Of a stretch of DNA of 64,000 nucleotides, positions 57,818-64,000 are shown piece after piece; position 1 is the first letter of the stretch, and every line of letters begins with the position of its first letter. The notes beneath the pieces were generated by a model that ran no database searches, was not told the origin of the DNA, and worked only from the letters and a program-made list of their open reading frames with translations. Location of the stretch: NCBI RefSeq assembly GCF_000003815.2, contig NC_049990.1, forward strand, positions 13,906,819 to 13,970,818. Reading direction: 5' to 3'. The DNA is from Branchiostoma floridae. Its lineage: Eukaryota > Chordata > Leptocardii > Amphioxiformes > Branchiostomatidae. Made by a program: the position numbers and the translations under genes.

Positions 57818-59515
57818 ATGGGAGGAAAGCTCCGACACCTGCTGATTTTCCTTCTCATCATCATGAAGGAGCTCAATGTGCCAGAAGCTGGCTGCAGCTG
57901 CGAACCATCATCACCGTGCAGATGCACCAGCATGGGCCTCACCAGCATCCCTCAGAACCTCCCTACATCCATCTCCATGTTAGACCTGGACGGTAACCAG
58001 ATAACAAGCATTCAGGCTGGTTCTTTCACAAATCTAACCCGGCTAAAAGCGTTGCATCTGCACTTTAACATGATAACAGTGATTGAGAAAGGCGCATTTG
58101 CAAGTCTGTCCCGTCTAGAAACGTTGACGCTATCCTTTAACCAGATGACAGTGATTAAGTCTGATTTATTCGTAAATCTAATCCGTTTAAGAGAGTTGTG
58201 GCTGGATGGTAACCAAATAACAAATATCCAACTTGGAGCACTCTGTTATCTATCCCAGCTACAAATGTTGAATCTGTGCTTTAACAAAATAACAAATATT
58301 CCTTCTGGATTGTTTTCAAATCTACACCAGCTGCAAAGGTTGTACATTAAGTACAACAAGATAACAATGATTCAACCTTGCACATTTGCAAATCTGATTC
58401 ACCTTAAAGAATTGCGTCTGGATCACAACCAAATAACATCGATTCAGTCTAGCGCATTAACAAATCTAACCCAACTTCAAGAATTGAACCTATCTTATAA
58501 TAAGATAACAATGATTGATTCTACATTCTTCCTTTATCTTATCCATATGCACAAACTTGTAAGTTTAAGCATAAACCTTTATAGGAACCCATGGCAGTGT
58601 GATTGTAGGATGTTCTACGTTAGGTTACTAGTGTATAACTGGGGATTCGCTACATCTGGTACATTTATAGACCGAATGATATGTGCCCGACCCGCAAAAA
58701 TCAGTGGAGAGAAATTAATGGATGCTGATGTTGGAGAAATGATATGTGATGAAAAGCCAACCACATCAACACCTCCTGTTGATGTGCAAGAAACTTTAAA
58801 GGACTCCTACAATTGTACCGTCAACTATTGCTATAACTGGTGCTTAAAACGCAAAACCGGCTCAACAGCAGGTCCTACACTAACTTCGACCCTTGAAATC
58901 ACTTCAAGCAAACCAGAAAGTACAAGTTCCCATGAATCTCCCCCCAGTTTCCGCTTGCTTGTCATCATTGCGTCTATCAGTTGTTCAGTAGCAGGTATTG
59001 TTCTGGTCGGCGCCATCATTTTCATAATTTGGTTCATGAGAAGGACGCGGCATCCTCCTTCAGAACGAAATCCCAATGTTGTTGGCAGCAACACAAACAA
59101 ATCTAATTCTCCAATTACCAATGATAATGATCACCAGTATGAAGATATTGATGACCACTATGATCAGACAGGGCAGGGCCAGTCCCAGGCTAACATTCAT
59201 TCTCTGGCGGTTGGAAATGTATCCACTAAAGTGCTAGCTGCCTCATATCAAAATGTTATGTGTGCAGGTGCTGGAAGTGGCCATGATAGTAATCTGATAG
59301 GACAGGACCAGCCTCAAGCTATTACTGAAGCCAACTTTAACACGACAGCTACTGTAGTGGCCAGTGTTCACGGTCAGCCAGGGCAGGGTCAGTACCAGGC
59401 CACCACAAAATCTTTGGTTGTTAAAAATCCAGTTTATGGCCCAGAACCTACGGCCTTCAAGCTGAGTCATCTGTACAATGCCGAATGTCAAGGCAATTCT
59501 CAGGCTGACCCTTGA
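57818..59515 (+). CDS. LRR transmembrane receptor-like protein 3 (565 aa)
   Basis: Single exon with the architecture of copies 1 and 2 but eight LRRs. The repeat that is eighth in the others (HLSNNKITMIQ) is missing, and the repeat before the last reads HNQITSIQSSALTNL and joins straight to TQLQELNLSYNKITMID. Exactly 24 residues are absent, so the solenoid stays in register. The LRRNT differs most (PCRCTSMGLTSIP). LRR2 matches copy 1, while LRR3 shares the Lys of copy 2 (MTVIKSDLF). The membrane helix lies at about 380-407. The tail is as in copy 1, with YEDI, HYDQT and YQNV. TTTTCTGTTTAG precedes the ATG by 13 bases, as in the others. Confidence 0.9.
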   Translation: MGGKLRHLLIFLLIIMKELNVPEAGCSCEPSSPCRCTSMGLTSIPQNLPTSISMLDLDGNQITSIQAGSFTNLTRLKALHLHFNMITVIEKGAFASLSRLETLTLSFNQMTVIKSDLFVNLIRLRELWLDGNQITNIQLGALCYLSQLQMLNLCFNKITNIPSGLFSNLHQLQRLYIKYNKITMIQPCTFANLIHLKELRLDHNQITSIQSSALTNLTQLQELNLSYNKITMIDSTFFLYLIHMHKLVSLSINLYRNPWQCDCRMFYVRLLVYNWGFATSGTFIDRMICARPAKISGEKLMDADVGEMICDEKPTTSTPPVDVQETLKDSYNCTVNYCYNWCLKRKTGSTAGPTLTSTLEITSSKPESTSSHESPPSFRLLVIIASISCSVAGIVLVGAIIFIIWFMRRTRHPPSERNPNVVGSNTNKSNSPITNDNDHQYEDIDDHYDQTGQGQSQANIHSLAVGNVSTKVLAASYQNVMCAGAGSGHDSNLIGQDQPQAITEANFNTTATVVASVHGQPGQGQYQATTKSLVVKNPVYGPEPTAFKLSHLYNAECQGNSQADP

Positions 59516-59880
59516 TCCAACACACATCTACTGTAGTGACCAGTGGTCATAATCAGCCAGAGCATGGTCAGTCCCAGGCCATCACTGAATCAAACGCACA
59601 AAACTCAGCTACTGTACGTAGTGGCCAGTGGTCTTTTTATGATGATATAGGGCCGGGTCAGTCTCAGGTCATTGCTGAATCCAACACACACTCCATAGCT
59701 ACTGCAGTGACCATAGTCATAATCATCCAGATGAGGGTCAGCCTCAGGCCTCACTGAATCCAATACACACAACACTGCTGTAATGGCCAGTGGTCTTGAT
59801 AACATAAGGTAGGGTCAGTCTCGGGGCTTTACTGTATCCAACACACACATTATAACCACTGTGGCAGGCTAACACTCAAT
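59516..59880 (+). repeat. Tail repeats after LRR gene 3, still open in another frame
   Basis: The same 95-100 bp units continue after the TGA. In the -1 frame they remain open to 59757 and read TVVTSGHNQPEHGQSQAITE and similar, clearly the tail motif. This supports loss of a longer tail by a frameshift rather than an independent 3' UTR. Confidence 0.7.
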
Positions 59881-59895
59881 CCATACAGATCGCAG

Positions 59896-60036
59896 AGGTC
59901 TACCAAAAGTGCGAAAAGGAACGAAAAGGAACGAAAGGGAACGAAAAGGAACGAAAGGGAAAGAACCGAAAGTGCGAAAAGGAACGAATAGAAACAAACG
60001 TTCCTTTTCGTTCCTTTTCGCACTTTCGGTACACCG
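59896..60036. mobile_element. 141 bp foldback element with 8 bp duplication, unit 3
   Basis: Same family and site as 33868-33988, with a longer left arm (extra GGAACGAAAA and GGAACGAAAG units). GATCGCAG is perfectly duplicated at 59888-59895 and 60037-60044. Confidence 0.8.
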
Positions 60037-60044
60037 GATCGCAG

Positions 60045-60690
60045 GGCTACCACACTACAAAGTGCTAGATGACTTAAAGCCAATTACTCAGGTGTAGGGA
60101 AAACACGAAGAAACAAATGACCAATATCCACGATTTTGAGGCGACAGATCATCAATGTATCCACCACAAACACCATGGCTAATATAATAATAATATAATG
60201 ACCAGTGGCAGTGATGAAATAGGACAGGAACAGCCTAAACCTCTCTAATAGGGCTATCCAAAACATGTACGCTACATTACGATAGACATTTGGGGAGAAA
60301 CCCACCAAACGTTACAATTTTGTCTTTACAAAGAGAAAGCAGTAAGTTTCAATAATGAATCAAGTTAGAATGAATACATGTAAATGAATAATCTAATTTA
60401 GAATATGCTTATAGGCAAATCAACATCAACGCTTGGGTACTTTTTATTCTGTCAATTTCAAAACATTCGTAACAAATTAACTCAGATAAGAAACTGTTTA
60501 AAAAATCAAAGCATTGTTTGACTTTCTATTTTTTCTTCAATATTCCAACATGTTAGAAACATTTCCAATTTCGAATAGATCATTTGTGTACGTTTTTAGT
60601 TTCAAGACTTTTCTATCATAGATTCACCGTTTGCCGTAACATGTCTTACACGCTAGAACATTCAGCAAATGGGTCAGTAGGCTTGGAGAA
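60045..60690. other. Non-coding spacer downstream of LRR gene 3
   Basis: Homologous to 14709-15900 and 34000-34650. No gene. Confidence 0.55.
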
Positions 60691-60698
60691 AAGCAATT

Positions 60699-60953
60699 AA
60701 TAATAATAATAATAATAATGGTTTATTTGGTAGAAGCATTTCGCAGCCTTTCGGCTGAATTGTACACTTCTTTCACATGAGAATCCAAGACGGAGTAAAA
60801 AACTGACTTTGGAAGTACAATTAATAATAAACTGGGTAAAATGCTATACATGAAATTTACAGACTTAGAATTAAAATACCATTGATTATGATTTACGGAA
60901 ATAAAATAATCACAGCGTTCTAAATGCTTCCTAATCGTAAACATTTTACAATT
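60699..60953 (-). mobile_element. SINE-like or truncated LINE with TAA tail
   Basis: An (AAT)n run at 60699-60720 forms the 3' tail of a minus-strand element of 250 bp. CAATT is duplicated at 60694-60698 and 60949-60953. Units 1 and 2 have the single site (AAAGCAATTCATGCAAAATA, 15914). No coding remnant was recognised. Confidence 0.75.
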
Positions 60954-60954
60954 C

Positions 60955-61990
60955 ATGCAAAATATGGTTGCCACGCACATAGACGGCCTACCATATTGGA
61001 GACTCCTGTTTAGTTTAAAGAATATCGGAAGAAAGGACCTACTCTAAAGGGAAAAATACCGGGAGATAAAATGTTTCCAACATGTTCACAGTTATGTTCA
61101 AACATTTTGAATTTTTTGTACAATATGTATCTAATGTGACTGAAATGTTCTTTTATTCAAAAATGCAAAATTGTGATAGATCTATACTGGAAACCCATAC
61201 GGTGACTTAGAATGGCTGTCTATGTAGTAAGGATTAAATTAATGCCAGAGCTGACATTCTATATTTGCAAACTTAAGCCTCATGGCCTATAACAAGGCAC
61301 ACTTCCTTCTATATACAAAAGTACAATAGCGTAAAGTAAAATGACAGTTCTTATAATGTCTATCCATTTGATGTTTCTACGTACTTAACGGGGAGGGCCT
61401 ATTTTTGGATGCAGTAGTAAACAAATTGTCCAAAATATTTGATGATTGGTATAGGTTTTGTCCTTGTAGTAGAAAATTAAAAAAAAACGTAGTTTTTAAA
61501 GTTTTGGACTTACTCTACATGTAAAATGTTTGATACAACGAATGCATATTTACGGCTGTTAGTGGCAAATGTTAGCCCACCCACTGGTGCGAGAAACCCG
61601 TACTATGTGTATTATGTCACCTTTCAGACAGATTATTCCAGGGCGTCACCTTATAGTCAACAAAAATGGTGTAAATTGACTTTCCCATGCCAACGGTCGA
61701 ACCGATCAGAACACCGACGAACACTGCATGATTAGATTGTTTTGATTCATTCAAGATCCTGTTTTTAGCCTTGTAATAATATTTAAAAACGAAAAATATT
61801 TGATTTTACACTGAATCCGTGGTATAATAACGTATGTACGTAGTATTTTTATCAACACTCGTCCCTGTCCGTTGCCATAGTTCTTTATTGTTGATGGTGT
61901 TTGGCCAGTAAATTCCTATAAAAGTCTGTACTATTCTTCTTATACCGGCTGGTGCATTAAACAATTCCATAGGGATAATGTACCTGATAT
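60955..61990. other. Non-coding spacer, unit 3
   Basis: Homologous to 15920-16990 and 34660-35880. No gene. Confidence 0.55.
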
Positions 61991-61991
61991 T

Positions 61992-62090
61992 TAATCTCCA
62001 AGGAGATTCCTCCGTGGCAAGACAGTAACATAAGCTGGGAAAGGAATTTAGCCGGCAGAGGAATAAAATTGGCCACGCTGCTTGGAGATT
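61992..62090. mobile_element. 99 bp MITE with a 10 bp duplication
   Basis: Ends AATCTCCAAG (left) and CTTGGAGATT (right). ACCTGATATT is duplicated at 61982-61991 and 62091-62100; units 1 and 2 have one copy (ACCTAATATT at 16984 and 35868). Duplications of 9-11 bp are usual for Mutator-like elements. Confidence 0.8.
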
Positions 62091-62714
62091 ACCTGATATT
62101 AGCATGGGATGAGTGTGGTCTTATACAATCATCGTAGGAATTTCGTGATAAGTACAGACATTCTTTGACATTTTTGTTCGATGTATACCATGCAGGGGTT
62201 GTCACTATCATTATGTATTTCAATTTGCCCTTCAAGTCCATTGATATAAATCCTTGTGTGTAAAGGTGCAATCTCACTGCACCTGCGTCACGTATGGGTC
62301 ACTGCGAGGTTCTAAAGATACACAGCGAATTAAGAGATAAAGAACGATTTTAAAAATAATTTTTGTGTATTTTGTCGTCTTTTAAGTCATACTTTAACGT
62401 ATCAAACAATATCTAAATTATACAAAAGCGGAGAAAATAACAAAAGTGATGCTGAGAACGAACCCTTGCAAGTGCAGTGAGAGTGTACCTTAAGATGGCA
62501 GCATTGTGAATTGTAAATTTTGTAGTAAAAGTCATACAACGGCGGAGTGTCAAGTCGAAACTCGTGGTGTAAACCCAACCAGTGTCCCGTCATTGGTACT
62601 ATCACAACATATACATTATGAATATACATTATGAAGTATACATATATCATACTTATCAAATTGGAAGGTATTTTCCATCAATAGTTTAAACTGAAGATCG
62701 AGAGTGAACATTAA

Positions 62715-63657
62715 CCCTCATCCGACCGTTACATTTTTACGACGAATCTGACCGTATGGGGTCAATTTTTGACCCCATTTTGTTTTGCTCATAGACATAT
62801 TTCTGATGACCTATTTTGTAATTTCTATGTATTTACTGTTTCACTAATCTATGAAAAATATTTTGACAAGTTTTGGTGTCAGTAGCTATTACTCATTATC
62901 ATAATTTATGCAAAATATGAGGAGAAACCACATTTGCTCTGAAAATCTACCATACTCAACTTACATAAACAATGTTTTGTCTTATCAATTTCTAAACAAT
63001 AATTGTGATGATGCAATAATACTGATAGCATAATAATGTTATTTAACAAGAAAAATACAATATTTGTGAAAAGTAACGAATTTATTACTTAATTATGCAC
63101 CATATTCCGCCATTTAAACACATACATACAATAACTCTTGTCTATTTTCCCGCAAAGATCTTTCTTGTAGGTTCCTTCTGCACATTCTGTCCATACATTG
63201 TTTTTTTCAATTAACTAGAACTATTTTCACTTTCATTAGCATAGGTATTTAGTGTGTATTATCATAATTTATGCAGAATGGCGAACAAAGGTGTTTTACA
63301 CTAAAATACTAAATTTCTGTCAAATTATTCGGTGTTTACTCATCTAAGCAACTATAACTTGTTGCTGTGATAGCAATGACGAGGAATGCCAGATGTTTTA
63401 TTGAAATGTCTTGATATTTATGTAATTAATGATTCATAATTGGCTGGGGTCATTTTTGACCCCACCGAACAAGACACAAACTTTCAAGTATAGCTTATAC
63501 AATAATGGTCAAAGCTCGGTGAAAAATTGGTAGATGTTGTAAGACATGTATACAAACAAAGTCATGGAAGGAATTTTTTCTTTGATGAGAAATGTTGCTA
63601 TGGCAGATTAAAATATACGCCTGGGGTAAAAAATGACCCCATACGGTCGGATGAGGG
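62715..63657. mobile_element. PiggyBac-like non-autonomous element
   Basis: TTAA at 62711-62714 and 63658-63661 flanks inverted ends CCCTCATCCGACCGT / ACGGTCGGATGAGGG. Units 1 and 2 lack it (GAACATTCAGACATTG at 17619 and 36505). TTAA duplication and CCCT termini fit piggyBac. GGGGTCA/TGACCCC hairpins occur near each end and at 63447. No transposase is present in 943 bp. Confidence 0.85.
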
Positions 63658-63892
63658 TTAAGACATTGATTGTAATCAACTTAAATTTACGTGAATGTTT
63701 TACTGGTTTTAACAAATTTTGTGACTTTCACAAAATAAAGCACATAATCTTACTTTCCTGTTTGTGTGCATTTTCTTATTTGGGCCTATAGTTAAGTTCC
63801 CATCATTTCTCAGAGCTTCAGAGTCACTAAACAAATAGCATCTGTCACATCTTATTCATTTAGGAATAAACAAACTTGATATCATTATAGAA

Positions 63893-64000
63893 ATCGCTAA
63901 ACTTTCTTTCCAACACTGAAATTAATATAGGGACTAACCCTAAAATTTTCGGTCAAACTCCGTCGACCTTGTTCACAGAATGACCCTCTCTATCTCCAGA
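63893..64000. mobile_element. Penelope-like terminal-repeat hairpin, copy 3 (cut by window end)
   Basis: Left arm only: AAACTTTCTTTCCAACACTG, then CGGTCAAACTCCGTCGACCT and GAATGACCCTCTCTATCTCC. It lies at the same place in the unit as 17908 and 41421. Confidence 0.65.

Larger units (their letters stand above)
47830..64000. repeat. Tandem unit 3 of the LRR cluster (incomplete)
   Basis: Starts almost identical to unit 2, diverges from about 51130, holds LRR gene 3, and runs off the window in the hairpin that ends the short spacer. Confidence 0.8.

Overview
The window is invertebrate-type nuclear DNA, most probably from a lancelet (Branchiostoma). Genes are intron-split or single-exon, intergenic DNA is AT-rich, and three gaps of exactly 100 N mark a draft scaffold. 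The gene content fits: a failed-axon-connections homologue, a type II membrane collagen-like C-type lectin, and an expanded family of leucine-rich-repeat (LRR) receptors. So does the mix of mobile elements: CR1-like LINEs, Penelope-like, DIRS/Ngaro-like, Polinton-like, piggyBac-like, mariner-like and many MITEs. The species assignment is inference.

Layout. 1-1137 (+) is the last two exons of a failed-axon-connections-like gene. 3092-6424 (-) is a five-exon type II membrane C-type lectin with a coiled-coil and collagen stalk. From about 6870 to the window end lie three tandem copies of a unit whose basic length is about 18 kb (6870-24990, 24990-47830, 47830-64000, the last incomplete). Each unit runs: a 35-38 bp minisatellite, a non-coding spacer, one LRR receptor gene on the + strand (12536-14314, 31180-32943, 57818-59515), then a long spacer. 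The long spacer carries a Penelope-like hairpin and, in units 1 and 2, an AT-rich tandem region, a large palindrome, a reverse-transcriptase fragment and a 42 bp minisatellite.

The three LRR genes encode a signal peptide, 9, 9 and 8 LRRs, a cysteine cap, one membrane segment and a tyrosine-bearing tail. They look like cell-surface receptors evolving by tandem duplication, repeat loss and sequence exchange. No pathway partners are visible.

Because the units are paralogous, most transposon insertions have an empty site in a sister unit, which fixes their ends precisely. The strongest finds are: (1) a 4.63 kb DIRS/Ngaro-like element at 36734-41361 with complete split direct repeats and only a Gag-like gene; (2) a 2.02 kb mini-Polinton-like element at 55110-57128 with AG...CT ends, about 380 bp inverted repeats, a 6 bp target duplication and one unknown acidic protein gene; (3) Penelope-like elements with a GIY-YIG domain between inverted terminal copies, plus coding-free hairpin relatives; and (4) an inter-gene spacer (16.75-28.6 kb against 35.6-51.1 kb) much more alike than the LRR-bearing DNA around it. 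All comparisons were made by eye; no alignment or database search was run.
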